A stretch of 64,000 bases of DNA, from contig CM068839.1 in the NCBI GenBank assembly GCA_028554795.2, positions 85,209,540 through 85,273,539 of the forward strand, in the 5' to 3' direction. This DNA is from Sinohyriopsis cumingii. Taxonomy: Eukaryota > Mollusca > Bivalvia > Unionida > Unionidae. Shown here piece by piece: positions 22,014 through 36,000 of the stretch. The translations under genes and the position numbers were made by a program. Position 1 is the first letter of the stretch. Each line of letters begins with the position of its first letter. Below the pieces are notes generated by a model. That model was given only the letters and a program-made list of their open reading frames with translations, was not told the DNA's origin and made no database searches.

Positions 22014-22965
22014 CTAGTTAAGTGATCGGGGTGGTAATTGTGTGTCCTCGGGAATTACTTGCAATTGTTCACGTGTGAATCCACGTTGAGGAGCAGTCGA
22101 ATCCAGCATGTAGATTGCTGGTCTACCAGTGGATCTAGTTATGTTAGATATCTTGTGTGCGGTAATACTCCAGATAGGATCAGTCGCTCTTTTTTTTACC
22201 ACCTTCAAGTTCACCTGATTCATATAAATATCTCACAGTGACACTACCCAGTATTGGCTGCGCTGAGAAACCACGTCGTTGTACAGGTATATGCTTTTTG
22301 GTGACCGCGATGGCAGGTTTCATGTTGGTTGTTCGAGTAATTTCATTATTTAGCGCAGCTATCACGCTTGGTAATCTTGCAACCCATTCACGAGATCTCT
22401 TATCCTGAATGAATTCCTTCGCGTATTGATATCCAAATAACCGCTCAGCAAGTGTTCGATTAAATCGCTCAACAATTGCCTGATCACGATGAATTGCACT
22501 ATGTCCTCGCCTGATGGCGACATTATGTTGCTTCATCAACGACGATACTGCGCCTTAAAATTCTTTACCAGGATCAACTTGTAGCAGCTGTGGCCATCGT
22601 AGAGGTTCTCGTTGATAAATTCGTTCAAGCGCAGAAGCAACCTCAGATGCTGTTTTAGTCGCTAACGGTTCCGCATCTTTGTATCTACTTGCAATATCAA
22701 CTACAGTTAACGCGTACTTGTACGTTCGGCGACGAATGGTATCATGTGGCAGAAATAATATATCAGCCTGATGAACTTCATTTGGCACAACATCGAAATG
22801 TGCAAAGTGAATTTGTTTAGGCGGTGGTTGGCAAATTTGCCATATTGCCTGTTTGGATAACCAATTCTTAGCAGTATCACGTGTGACTTTTGCTGCGTTG
22901 GCAAGCTTGCCGATTGCTGCGCTACCTCTCCAGTATCCTCTTGGGGAATAATAAATCGACTCCAT
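22014..22965 (-). pseudogene. INT: Polinton integrase, nonsense plus frameshift (U3)
   Basis: Two breaks. TAA lies at codon 137 (22555-22557), and an eighth T in the run at 22190-22197 (seven elsewhere) shifts the frame in the C-terminal tail, just after the GELEGGKK stretch. Residue 45 region reads ICQ instead of IYQ, a change shared with U4. This is the most damaged integrase type, shared with U7. Confidence 0.9.
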
Positions 22966-22970
22966 TATAA

Positions 22971-23516
22971 TTAATTACCAGTGCCTAATACAAGCTTAGA
23001 TTTCATTGCAGATTTTATTAACCAGCTAGCTAACTTTTCTTTGAAAGATTTATCAGTGATGGCATTTAACGCGTGAATTTCACATCCGCGAGATGCCTAT
23101 CTTGTAGATCCTTACTTCGGTAAGCTACATCATGGACATGGCATGCTTTATCGATAGCAATTATCGGGTACTCACCTGGATTGGGTTGATTTAAGGCATC
23201 AAGCCTGATATCATGTCGGGTTCCAGGACCACAGTAATTATATCCTGGAAGATGTTTTTCTCCTGGGTATTTAGCCCACGGAGTTTCTGGTAATTTTCCT
23301 AACTTGGCCGCGATATCACCTCTTTTTTTTTTTAATTGACTTTGATTTTGGCGCTGACTTTGGTTTCGGCGCTTTACCTGACGGAATAAATTTAAACTTT
23401 TTTGTGCCGCATCGTTCACACTTGCCTGTAAGCGCTTGTCGATTATTTTTTGTTGTAGTGGATGTTATGTTTGCAGTTGGGGTACGTGCTCTACATTTCA
23501 CACAATATAAATCCAT
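22971..23516 (-). pseudogene. Zinc-ribbon / PLA2-like gene, frameshifted (U3)
   Basis: The A run at 23323-23333 is 11 pure A on the coding strand. This also fails to join the two frames, but it lets the PLA2 frame extend upstream to an ATG at 23419 (117 codons, 23066-23419). The first 30 or so residues of that frame are an out-of-frame reading of ribbon/linker DNA, so the ATG is probably fortuitous. The calcium loop (residues 62-66 of that frame) and His96-Asp97 are present. It has a Glu where U4 has Gly before TPWAKYP. Confidence 0.8.
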
Positions 23517-23536
23517 ATTATTTTATAATATATCTA

Positions 23537-24175
23537 ATGGAGATCACTGACTTTTCTGCTACAAAACGACGAGAGCCAATCAAACATAACTCGGTGCTAC
23601 CAAATTCAATTCGAATGATTATTATAGGCCCATCTGGAAGTGGTAAGACGCAGTTGTTACTTAATTTAATAATGAAGTGGATGAAGTGGAATAAGTTGTA
23701 TTTGGTAGCTCCATCTGTGGATGATCAGCGATGCTACAGCGTGTTAAAAGATTTTAATGAGAATGCAAAATCGATAAGCTGCGACGATGATGTTGTTGAA
23801 TTTATTACTAGTATCGATGAATCAACAAGTATGGATGATATTGATGGAAGTATTAATAATTTAGTCATGTACGACGATGTGATGTTGGACAAACAATCAA
23901 ATCCTGCCAGGATATTCTCACGCGGCAGACATAAAAATGTAGATGTGATTTATGTAACTCAACGATATATACAAATCCCAAAAGTGATCAGGGACAACTG
24001 TAACATTCTTGCGCTGTTCAACAGCGTTGACACACACACGTTACGAAATAAACATCAGACTTGGTGCAGCGGCGATATGGATATAAATAAGTTTAAACAT
24101 TTCTTTAGTCGTGCTCAGGCAAAACCACATGGGTTTGTAACGCTAAATTTACATGATCCTCGAACACGGTATTGA
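23537..24175 (+). CDS. ATP: A32-type packaging ATPase (U3)
   Basis: Differs from U1 by Ile for Thr at residue 145 (RYIQ) and a silent T-to-C change near 23815. Confidence 0.93.
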   Translation: MEITDFSATKRREPIKHNSVLPNSIRMIIIGPSGSGKTQLLLNLIMKWMKWNKLYLVAPSVDDQRCYSVLKDFNENAKSISCDDDVVEFITSIDESTSMDDIDGSINNLVMYDDVMLDKQSNPARIFSRGRHKNVDVIYVTQRYIQIPKVIRDNCNILALFNSVDTHTLRNKHQTWCSGDMDINKFKHFFSRAQAKPHGFVTLNLHDPRTRY

Positions 24176-24793
24176 GTCGGGTTAGATACAATTTTCAGCT
24201 AGAGAGCAGCAGAGGGGGCGACGACAACAGCACGCAGCAACAATGGCGACAATTATGTTTACAACGAAGCACCCTCGCGGTTTTATTTCGGCGTTTGGAA
24301 GTTGTAGGCGGCGCCCCTTCTGACGATGACAACAACAAAACGGCGACAACTGCGTTTACAATGAAGCGTCAACGCGGTTTTTTAAAGGGCTTATTTCGGC
24401 GTTTGGAGGCTTCTAAAAGTTGTGGGATGCTGCTTAAATTTCCAGGGTTTTTAAAGGACGAAATTAATTTTTTCAAGGTTCACCTATGACCATTACTGAA
24501 TGGAATTAAAGAACATTTTAGATTGCAAAACATGCATTTTCTAAATCTAAAGATGTTTCTCTTTCAAGACTCGCCATAACATCTAAGTCAGAAAAGACGA
24601 TCGTGTACAAAACCACAAAATGTATCACATGAAACAAGTTTGATTATATTTCTATAAATTGGCACGTAAAGTCATTTCAATGTACAGAACACAATTTCTA
24701 ACATTATTTTGCTGACCTGCATTATGTTGCCAAGTGGTAACAACATAATGAGTATAAATTAGTTTTGTTTCATTTCAAACCTTTAAGTCGCGC

Positions 24794-24794
<1 letters not shown>

Positions 24795-24822
<28 letters not shown>
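24795..24822. repeat. TG microsatellite, 14 repeats (U4)
   Basis: Shortest uninterrupted tract of the eight. Confidence 0.98.
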
Positions 24823-24824
<2 letters not shown>

Positions 24825-27800
24825 TCTTATAGAAAGCAAACATTTCCTATTAAAGTATATATAAAAAACAATAAATGCAAATAATTACAATCTTATATGG
24901 AACGAAAAAAATAAAATCCCAAACTAGATTTTTCAAAGAACCTAATCTCCTTTAGACGATCTGGTTAAAAATCCATCATTTTAAAAACATTTTCACAAGG
25001 GCTGATTTAAATTTTGACAAAAGACCTTCAAAATTATATACTGTTGTACAAACAAGGGCTGGATTTTATGTAAAATCAACATGTCTTCTTGTAATTCATT
25101 AAACCAGTTCCCAAGCCTGTATTGATACATGGGATCTTATCGTGTTTTAATATATAATACAAGGGACAACAATTTCTCATTTCAGCTCTGAGATTCAACA
25201 ATTTGGACTACAAATTTGGCTTAAAACGAATAGAAGTCCATTTTTAATCAAGGTTTCCTGCGATTATTCTCACCCTATTTCTCATATTTGGACATTTAGG
25301 TTGGGGTGTGGGGTCATTGCTAGTGCATATAGAAAATTTGGAATATGCCGCCACCATGCGTAACGACATATGGTACTCGCTTACCAGTAGGCCTAGCAAA
25401 TTTAAACTTATATCTACGCATACCTGCATGAAATCGATAGAAAAGTGATTTATTTTCTCAAAAATGGCAATTATTATAAACGTTATATCTTTAATCCGTC
25501 GAGACTAGACGAAACTACGGCATAGATGAAACCTGACCCTGTACTCGCCATCTGCATTACTAGTCACATGACTTCACAAATCTCAAACGTTTTGTTTATT
25601 TTGTTTTTGTGTGGTTTAACGCCATTTTTCAGCACACGATTGGCTATACATGGCGGCCAGTATTAATGGTGGAGGAAGAACCCGGGAAAACCCCGGAAAG
25701 AACCACCGACCCTCGAGAAGCTACTGGCAAGCTTCCTCACATACCCACATTGGAAATCTCAAACGACGGCATTGGAAGTCCAAAAGTCACGTGATATCAA
25801 CAACAAACTCCTTTTTAATGTTGTTGTAGAGAAATTCAATTATATTAAATAAACAAGTGAGATACTTTTTGTAAAAACCAGCAATCTGGCCAATCTGATT
25901 TATCAAGCAGAGAGCACATGTCAACGTGGTAGTCACGTGATGCAACACAACTCCAGAAGTTGTTCTTGGAATATATAAAAATAGAGAATTTTGTGTTCTT
26001 TCGGTTTTGCATTTTTATTACAACCAGCATATGACTTTCATTTAATTTTGTTTTCTTTCTCTACAACATTTGAAAATGTGGGTTGTTAGATTTGTGAAAT
26101 CATGAGACTAGCGATGCAAATAGCAAGTACCAGGTAACATTTCATCAACGCTGTATTTTTATCCTGTCTTTCTGCACATTAAAGGCAATGATTTTAATAC
26201 TAATGATTTCTGAGAAATCGATTTCATGCATGTATCAATAGACCTAACAAAGTTTAAGTTTGCTCGGCCATTCGGTATGTGGCTGTGCTTTGCTACAACC
26301 ATGTTGGCCTCTTGTGATGCTAGACTGGTTTTCATACCTTATATGTAATGAAAGATATGGATATCGAGTTGATTTTAAACATACAAGTCTACTAGACGAA
26401 TCTAATCCACTCAGCATTTGGATTCACTCAGCATGTATGTTTATTGCAAGCACCCAAATGATCCATACTGCACCCTCCGAATATTCTGGTTAGAACTTGA
26501 TAAATTAAACACGATCAGTTTAGTTACGGCTCAGTCACATGATTATTTTGGGCATCAATTGGTGGCGGAAAATTACCGAGTTTTCCGGACTTTTATCAAT
26601 ATTTGCAAAATTCAAGGACTTTTCACGGTCGGGATTTTTTTTATATTTCTCTCCACTTTTTCCTGACAGCGTGGGAACCCTGAATTAACAGATAGGTATA
26701 ATACATCATAATTAATTAATCTTGGGAAAATCCACAAATAATCAATTACAGTAGTATGACTTTTCCACAAGGGCCCATACTCGCTTAGAAGTAGAGTCCA
26801 ACTGCAAACATTGCAACATAGATCTGCTATCGCATAATGAGATCAAGGTCTTTGAGAATAGATACGGTAATAGACAACAAGGTATCTAAACAAAATTTTT
26901 CCATCAAAGAATACACCAAACCATTCTTATTCTATGAGGTAATACTACTGAATCTGTCTGAAAATAAAGTAATATACATAAGATTCATTGACCATGTTTT
27001 GTGGTTATCAAAACCTCAGTGATTTATAATGTAACATCATAATAAAATTATATAAAGAAAAACATGCCACAAAAACAAGATAAAATGTGGAAGTGTTATA
27101 TTAAAAAAATCATAACATAATTAAAGAGAACAAAGATATATACCATAAATACATCTTAAGTAGCTTACAAAAGAAATTTTTGGAAGCTTGTCTTCCTGTA
27201 AGCCAAAGGATGCAAAATAAAGTGGGAGATGATATCAAATTAGTTCCACAAAATGTAAGTGTAGTAAACATTAATGAAACGTTATCTGTTAAAAATGCAC
27301 TTTCTCGAAAGAACTATGGACCTTTTTAAATTCTGAGATACCCTGCTTTACTCACCCCATAAATAACACATCATACTTTAATTAACTAAAGTTTCTGGAA
27401 CTAAGCTTTTAAAAGGTAAGTTGAAAAACTGGATTATTTATTTTCCGTATTTAACTTGGAAACCAGTTAGTGATAATCTATATGCTGTGGGGTTTGACTT
27501 AGGTTTATATGAAATTGTCACAGCATCCATCCCAATCACTGCAAGATTTGTAAAGGTTTATATGAAATTGTCACATCATCCATACCATTCACTGCAAGAT
27601 TTGTAAAAATAAGAAGACTACAAATGAAGCAATTTCTGAAAACTCAATTTAAATTTTGTGATATGTTTATCTTTGCTTAAGACAGACACATACTGGTATT
27701 ATCACAAATTAGACTGGCTTTTGTTATGACTCAGAAAGGCTTTGATAATCTAAAGTTGCTGTTGTTAAAGGAACAGTCATACAAAGTTTGATTAACACTA

Positions 27801-28678
27801 ACTCAATTTTTATAGAGAGATGAAACTGAAGGTATTTAAAGTCAGACAAGAGCTTGGGAAACTATCCGGAACTTGTTTCTTAATCAGAGATTGTCCCTAC
27901 AAACATTCTTGCTCAATCTGATCAAAACTGGCTTTGACATTTTAAATTTGTTCAAAAACGGTTTTGCATCTGGTTGCCATGGAAGCCACTCCAGGCATTA
28001 ATGTCACACAGTATATCCTAAGAAACATTCCTGCAAGGTTTGATCGAAATATATTCTGCAAACGTCAAAAACATGTTTTACACAAGGTTGTGACATAAAC
28101 TACTCCAATGCAAGGGAAGCCACTTTGACATAATTTGGGCAGAGCATATCCTAAACATTTATATGAAGTTTAATGAAAATCAGTGGTGCACAATTTTATC
28201 TTAGAAGTCTAAATTAGAAAGCAGTAATGGGCTGATAATAGAAGCAGGACCAAGAAGTAAAATAAAATGACAGCCTTTTAATATACAGTGTACACTGGTA
28301 TAGTCATGCAGAATCCACCTTACATAGGTTCTGTCCACCTAAAAATGAGTCCATGAAGCACCATATTTTGAATGCACATTGTATTTATATATGTACACCT
28401 AAGAAAAGAAAAGAAACTCAAACCGTGCACAACCTTTGGTCCTGTGATCAAGAAATATATATATTCATTCACTCCAAAAAAGGGAAACATTTCAAAGGCT
28501 TTAGAATTATAAGGCAAAACAAAACTGTACTTACAACTTCACTAATATAGTGTACAGTTATTTATTCTTTAACACGTATTTTAATGATATTAACAAGATA
28601 TCTTTACTTAAGTCATGCAACACTAATAAAAGACCTTCATACAGTTGTCTGCCTTGCCTGTGCAAACAAACCAGAAAA

Positions 28679-29155
28679 CATCTTCAGTAGCTAATGTTCT
28701 GATATGATAACACTATCTACACCTTAGCATATCAAGCAGGTATTTCTGTGCTTCGAGTCTTTGAATCTCATTGTGAACACTGTTCATAAATGATCAAGAC
28801 AATGGGACCACATAACTTGAATGGGCTCATAAATAAGCAATTTTCCACTGCCAGTTTGTGTTTGTACAAATGTCTTTCAATCGAATACACCTGCAACAAT
28901 AGCTTTCCTCTTGTATGTAGTCAAACTTTCGATGCTGAACTTACAAAGTATCCCTTCTGAAGTCAACTGCATCCAACATTTTTGACCAATGTACAATTCA
29001 CAGCTGTTACATGCTATTGGTTAGTTGGCATTACATACTAAGAGAGGCAACTCATGAAATCCAATAGATGTTGCTAGGACAAAGCACTAAAATATCTGTT
29101 TGAGCTGCCAAGGTGTAGATAGGTTATCATATTTGAACCCTGCCTAGTGAAGATG
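28679..29155. mobile_element. MITE-like element (U4)
   Basis: Ends and flanking duplication match U1. Confidence 0.75.
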
Positions 29156-29704
29156 ACCAGAAAATGTAATTAGAGTTAACTGTATTTTCTTTAGGATTTA
29201 TTTATTTTTATTTATTTAATTTTAAATGTCATCTTTAAGATTTTCATACTTTTATCAAACACTACTTTAGATAACATACATTATTATACTATTTACAACT
29301 ATACTAATGTTGATAAGCTTTTCAAATAGAGCACATACATTCTTCTTATGAATATGTACACTCGTAAATATATCAAATCAAACAGATATGCAAATATTCA
29401 ACAGTTTAAACTTTCAAGTCTATCAATATCTTAACAAAATTTATTTTCAACAGCTTGCGTTTTAATCATGCAGTGGGTGGAACATGGTTCCTCCTTCAAC
29501 AATATGATTATCAAGAAGAAAACAAACCCTACAAATTACACAAATCATAACCTTGTTGAGTGAAACCTCTTGTGTCACTCCAAGAGATTTCAATCAAATG
29601 AAGATTGGTCGAAAGTCTTGAGTATTTCTTCCTAATGCCAAAAAAGAGCTGGGGCTCCAGACTGAGCTTTTGTGTTAAAATTTTGAGACAAGTGTATCCA
29701 GGTT

Positions 29705-29792
29705 CAGTGGAACCCCGCTATAACGCGATAATTGGGGTCCACAAAAGTGGATCGCGTTAATATCGGGGTCACGTTAAGGCGGGGTTTTACAG
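29705..29792. mobile_element. 88-bp palindromic element (U4)
   Basis: CpG-retaining form. Confidence 0.5.
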
Positions 29793-30187
29793 TATTTTAC
29801 TTTTTTGAGAGAACAACTCATTGGCAAATATACGTGTATTCATGTCTACGGTATATGATGAATAGGGTATCAACACCGTTTAACATCGTGCCGTCGTGGC
29901 ATTCAGTTCATCTATAATGCATGTAATTCCATTGAAAAATTGCACACAGATTTACAATATTCAATATTATTTCCCCTGATGATTGTATCTGAATTATCAA
30001 CACTGTTTACTTGCCGTCTGATATCACTGTGCGAGCTGTAATTGTATAATGTTGTGGCAGTATTCGAGTAAACACCCAAAACAATTTACCGTAGACAGAA
30101 AAGATAATCATCGTTGTCATACACGCGATAACGTGATGCTGACCTGTCTTGAGTGTAATCGAAGTAGAGGCGCTGGCGCCTTGGGTG

Positions 30188-31138
30188 CTAGTTAAGTGAT
30201 CGGGGTGGTAATTGTGTGTCCTCGGGAATTACTTGTAATTGTTCACGTGTGAATCCACGTTGAGGAGCAGTCGAATCCAGCATGTAGATTGCTGGTCTAC
30301 CAGTGGATCTAGTTATGTTAGATATCTTGTGTGCGGTAATACTCCAGATAGGATCAGTCGCTCTTTTTTTACCACCTTCAAGTTCACCTGATTCATATAA
30401 ATATCTCACAGTGACACTACCCAGTATTGGCTGCGCTGAGAAACCACGTCGTTGTACAGGTATATGCTTTTTGGTGACCGCGATGGCAGGTTTCATGTTG
30501 GTTGTTCGAGTAATTTCATTATTTAGCGCAGCTATCACGCTTGGTAATCTTGCAACCCATTCACGAGATCTCTTATCCTGAATGAATTCCTTCGCGTATT
30601 GATATCCAAATAACCGCTCAGCAAGTGTTCGATTAAATCGCTCAACAATTGCCTGATCACGATGAATTGCACTATGTCCTCGCCTGATGGCGACATTATG
30701 TTGCTTCATCAACGACGATACTGCGCCTTAAAATTCTTTACCAGGATCAACTTGTAGCAGCTGTGGCCATCGTAGAGGTTCTCGTTGATAAATTCGTTCA
30801 AGCGCAGAAGCAACCTCAGATGCTGTTTTAGTCGCTAACGGTTCCGCATCTTTGTATCTACTTGCAATATCAACTACAGTTAACGCGTACTTGTACGTTC
30901 GGCGACGAATGGTATCATGTGGCAGAAATAATATATCAGCCTGATGAACTTCATTTGGCACAACATCGAAATGTGCAAAGTGAATTTGTTTAGGCGGTGG
31001 TTGGCAAATTTGCCATATTGCCTGTTTGGATAACCAATTCTTAGCAGTATCACGTGTGACTTTTGCTGCGTTGGCAAGCTTGCCGATTGCTGCGCTACCT
31101 CTCCAGTATCCTCTTGGGGAATAATAAATCGACTCCAT
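30188..31138 (-). pseudogene. INT: Polinton integrase, nonsense-interrupted (U4)
   Basis: TAA at codon 137 (30728-30730), with no tail frameshift. It shares the ICQ change with U3 and the FSAQ reading (FSTQ in U1 and U2) with U3 and U5-U8. Confidence 0.9.
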
Positions 31139-31143
31139 TATAA

Positions 31144-31689
31144 TTAATTACCAGTGCCTAATACAAGCTTAGATTTCATTGCAGATTTTATTAACCAGCT
31201 AGCTAACTTTTCTTTGAAAGATTTATCAGTGATGGCATTTAACGCGTGAATTTCACATCCGCGAGATGCCTATCTTGTAGATCCTTACTTCGGTAAGCTA
31301 CATCATGGACATGGCATGCTTTATCGATAGCAATTATCGGGTACTCACCTGGATTGGGTTGATTTAAGGCATCAAGCCTGATATCAAGTCGGGTTCCAGG
31401 ACCACAGTAATTATATCCTGGAAGATGTTTTTCTCCTGGGTATTTAGCCCACGGAGTTCCTGGTAATTTTCCTAACTTGGCCGCGATATCACCTCTTTTT
31501 TTTTTTAATTGACTTTGATTTTGGCGCTGACTTTGGTTTCGGCGCTCCACCTGACGCAATAAATTTAAACTTTTTTGTGCCGCATCGTTCACACTTGCCT
31601 GTAAGCGCTTGTCGATTATTTTTTGTTGTAGTGGATGTTATGTTTGCAGTTGGGGTACGTGCTCTACATTTCACACAATATAAATCCAT
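31144..31689 (-). pseudogene. Zinc-ribbon / PLA2-like gene, frameshifted (U4)
   Basis: 11-base A run at 31496-31506, giving a 117-codon PLA2 frame at 31239-31592. Private Ala for Pro change in the linker (FIASGG). Catalytic motifs present; the 3' break is as in other units. Confidence 0.8.
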
Positions 31690-31709
31690 ATTATTTTATA
31701 ATATATCTA

Positions 31710-32348
31710 ATGGAGATCACTGACTTTTCTGCTACAAAACGACGAGAGCCAATCAAACATAACTCGGTGCTACCAAATTCAATTCGAATGATTATTATAG
31801 GCCCATCTGGAAGTGGTAAGACGCAGTTGTTACTTAATTTAATAATGAAGTGGATGAAGTGGAATAAGTTGTATTTGGTAGCTCCATCTGTGGATGATCA
31901 GCGATGCTACAGCGTGTTAAAAGATTTTAATGAGAATGCAAAATCGATAAGCTGCGACGATGATGTTGTTGAATTTATTACTAGTATCGATGAATCAACA
32001 AGTATGGATGATATTGATGGAAGTATTAATAATTTAGTCATGTACGACGATGTGATGTTGGACAAACAATCAAATCCTGCCAGGATATTCTCACGCGGCA
32101 GACATAAAAATGTAGATGTGATTTATGTAACTCAACGATATACACAAATCCCAAAAGTGATCAGGGACAACTGTAACATTCTTGCGCTGTTCAACAGCGT
32201 TGACACACACACGTTACGAAATAAACATCAGACTTGGTGTAGCGGCGATATGGACATAAATAAGTTTAAACATTTCTTTAGTCGTGCTCAGGCAAAACCA
32301 CATGGGTTTGTAACGCTAAATTTACATGATCCTCGAACACGGTATTGA
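31710..32348 (+). CDS. ATP: A32-type packaging ATPase (U4)
   Basis: Protein identical to U1. It carries three silent changes near 31988, 32240 and 32256 that it shares with U5. Confidence 0.93.
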   Translation: MEITDFSATKRREPIKHNSVLPNSIRMIIIGPSGSGKTQLLLNLIMKWMKWNKLYLVAPSVDDQRCYSVLKDFNENAKSISCDDDVVEFITSIDESTSMDDIDGSINNLVMYDDVMLDKQSNPARIFSRGRHKNVDVIYVTQRYTQIPKVIRDNCNILALFNSVDTHTLRNKHQTWCSGDMDINKFKHFFSRAQAKPHGFVTLNLHDPRTRY

Positions 32349-32965
32349 GTCGGGTTAGATACAATTTTCAGCTAGAGAGCAGCAGAGGGGGCGACGACAA
32401 CAGCACGCAGCAACAATGGCGACAATTATGTTTACAACGAAGCACCCTCGCGGTTTTATTTCGGCGTTTGGAAGTTGTAGGCGGCGCCCCTTCTGACGAT
32501 GACAACAACAAAACGGCGACAACTGCGTTTACAATGAAGCGTCAACGCAGTTTTTTAAAGGGCTTATTTCGGCGTTTGGAGGCTTCTAAAAGTTGTGGGA
32601 TGCTGCTTAAATTTCCAGGGTTTTTAAAGGACGAAATTAATTTTTTCAAGGTTCACCTATGACCAATACTGAATGGAATTAAAGAACATTTTAGATTGCA
32701 AAACATGCATTTTCTAAATCTAAAGATGTTTCTCTTTCAAGACTCGCCATAACATCTAAGTCAGAAAAGACGATCGTGTACAAAACCACAAAATGTATCA
32801 CATGAAACAAGTTTGATTATATTTCTATAAATTGGCACGTAAAGTCATTTCAATGTACAGAACACAATTTCTAACATTATTTTGCTGACCTGCATTATGT
32901 TGCCAAGTGGTAACAACATAATGAATATAAATTAGTTTTGTTTCCTTTCAAACCTTTAAGTCGCG

Positions 32966-32967
<2 letters not shown>

Positions 32968-33017
<50 letters not shown>
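32968..33017. repeat. TG microsatellite, 25 repeats (U5)
   Basis: Longest tract of the eight. Confidence 0.98.
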
Positions 33018-33018
<1 letters not shown>

Positions 33019-36000
33019 ATCTTATAGAAAGCAAACATTTCCTATTAAAGTATATATAAAAAACAATAAATGCAAATAATTACAATCTTATATGGAACGA
33101 AAAAAATAAAATCCCAAACTAGATTTTTCAAAGAACCTAATCTCCTTTAGACGATCTGGTTAAAAATCCATCATTTTAAAAACATTTTCACAAGGGCTGA
33201 TTTAAATTTTGACAAAAGACCTTCAAAATTATATACTGTTGTACAAACAAGGGCTGAATTTTATGTAAAATCAACATGTCTTCTTGTAATTCATTAAACC
33301 AGTTCCCAAGCCTGTATTGATACATGGGATCTTATCGTGTTTTAATATATAATACAAGGGACAACAATTTCTCATTTCAGCTCTGAGATTCAACAATTTG
33401 GACTACAAATTTGGCTTAAAACGAATAGCAGTCCATTTTTAATCAAGGTTTCCTCCGATTATTCTCACCCTATTTCTCATATTTGGACATTTAGGTTGGG
33501 GTGTGGGGTCATTGCTAGTGCATATAGAACATTTGGAATATGCCGCCACCATGCGTAACGACATATGGTACTCGCTTACCAGTAGGCCTAGCAAATTTAA
33601 ACTTATATCTACGCATACCTGCATGAAATCGATAGAAAAGTGATTTATTTTCTCAAAAATGGCAATTATTATAAACGTTATATCTTTAATCCGCCGAGAC
33701 TAGACGAAACTACGGCATAGATGAAACCTGACCCTGTACTCGCCATCTGCATTACTAGTCACATGACTTCACAAATCTCAAACGTTTTCTTTATTTTGTT
33801 TTTGTGGGGTTTAACGCCATTTTTCAGCACACGATTGGCTATACATGGCGGCCAGTATTAATGGTGGAGGAAGAACCCGGGAAAACCCCGGAAAGAACCA
33901 CCGACCCTCGAGAAGCTACTGGCAAGCTTCCTCACATACCCACATTGGAAATCTCAAACGACGGCATTGGAAGTCCAAAAGTCACGTGATATCAACAACA
34001 AACTCCTTTTTAATGTTGTTGTACAGAAATTCAATTATATTAAATTAAAAAAGTGAGATAATTTTTGTAAAAACCAGCAATCTGGCCAATCTGATTTATC
34101 AAGCAGAGAGAACATGTCAACGTGGTAGTCACGTGATGCAACACAACTCCAGAAGTTGTTCTTGGAATATATAAAAATAGAGAATTTTGTGTTCTTTCGG
34201 TTTTGCATTTTTATTACAACCAGCATATGACTTTCATTTAATTTTGTTTTCTTTCTCTACAACATTTGAAAATGTGGGCTGTTAGATTTGTGAAATCATG
34301 AGACTAGCGATGCAAATAGCAAGTATCAGGTGATATTTCATCAACGCTGTATTTTTATCCTGTTTTTCTGCAGATTAAAGACAATGATTTTAATACTAAT
34401 GATTTCTGAGAAATCGATTTCATGCATGTATCAATAGACCTAACAAAGTTTAAGTTTGCTCGGCCATTCGGTATGTGGCTGTGCTTTGCTACAACCATGT
34501 TGGCCTCTTGTGATGCTAGACTGGTTTTCCTACCTATATGTAATGAAAGATATGGATATCGAGCTGATTTTAAACATACAAGTCTACTAGACGAATCTAA
34601 TCCACTCAGCATTTGGATTCACTCAGCATATATGTTTATTGCAAGCACCCAAATGATCCATACTGCACCCTCCGAATATTCTGGTTAGAACTTGATAAAT
34701 TAAACACGATCAGTTTAGTTACGGCTCAGTCACATGATTGTTTTGGGCATCAATTGGTGGCGGAAAATTACCGAGTTTTCCGGACTTTTATCAATATTTG
34801 CAAAATTCAAGGACTTTTCACGGTCGGGATTTTTTTTATATTTCTCTCCACTTTTTCCTGACAGCGTGGGAACCCTGAATTAACAGATAGGTATAATACA
34901 TCATAATTAATTAATCTTGGGAAAATCCACAAATAATCAATTACAGTAGTATGACTTTTCCACAAGGGCCCATACTCGCTTAGAAGTAGAGTCCAACTGC
35001 AAACATTGCAACATAGATCTGCTATCGCATAATGAGATCAAGGTCTTTGAGAATAGATACGGTAATAGACAACAAGGTATCTAAACAAAATTTTTCCATC
35101 AAAGAATACACCAAACCATTCTTATTCTATGAGGTAATACTACTGAATCTGTCTGAAAATAAAGTAATATACATAAGATTCATTGACCATGTTTTGTGGT
35201 TATCAAAACCTCAGTGATTTATAATGTAACATCATAATAAAATTATATAAAGAAAAACATGCCACAAAAACAAGATAAAATGTGGAAGTGTTATATTAAA
35301 AAAATCATAACATAATTAAAGAGAACAAAGATATATACCATAAATACATCTTAAGTAGCTTACAAAAGAAATTTTTGGAAGCTTGTCTTCCTGTAAGCCA
35401 AAGGATGCAAAATAAAGTGGGAGATGATATCAAATTAGTTCCACAAAATGTAAGTGTAGTAAACATTAATGAAACGTTATCTGTTAAAAATGCACTTTCT
35501 CGAAAGAACTATGGACCTTTTTAAATTCTGAGATACCCTGCTTTACTCACCCCATAAATAACACATCATACTTTAATTAACTAAAGTTTCTGGAACTAAG
35601 CTTTTAAAAGGTAAGTTGAAAAACTGGATTATTTATTTTCCGTATTTAACTTGGAAACCAGTTAGTGATAATCTATATGCTGTGGGGTTTGACTTAGGTT
35701 TATATGAAATTGTCACAGCATCCATCCCAATCACTGCAAGATTTGTAAAGGTTTATATGAAATTGTCACATCATCCATACCATTCACTGCAAGATTTGTA
35801 AAAATAAGAAGACTACAAATGAAGCAATTTCTGAAAACTCAATTTAAATTTTGTGATATGTTTATCTTTGCTTAAGACAGACACATACTGGTATTATCAC
35901 AAATTAGACTGGCTTTTGTTATGACTCAGAAAGGCTTTGATAATCTAAAGTTGCTGTTGTTAAAGGAACAGTCATACAAAGTTTGATTAACACTAATTCA

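Larger units (their letters stand above)
16369..24545 (+). repeat. Array unit U3 (8177 bp)
   Basis: Carries the nonsense codon and an extra-base frameshift in the integrase, an 11-base A run in the PLA2 gene and an interrupted TG tract. Its right third is the closest match to U7. Confidence 0.97.
24546..32718 (+). repeat. Array unit U4 (8173 bp)
   Basis: Shortest unit, owing to a 14-repeat TG tract. The left end has the U1/U2-type variants before the TG tract. The middle (near 26775 and 28393) has U5-type variants, the integrase has the nonsense codon, and the ATPase end has U5-type silent variants. It is therefore an intermediate mosaic. Confidence 0.97.

Noticed and set aside
23316-23419. 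N-terminal 30 or so residues of the 117-codon PLA2 frame in U3, U4 and U7 as genuine protein
   Set aside because: The stretch is the zinc-ribbon/linker DNA read out of frame; it opens only because the A run is 11 bases.
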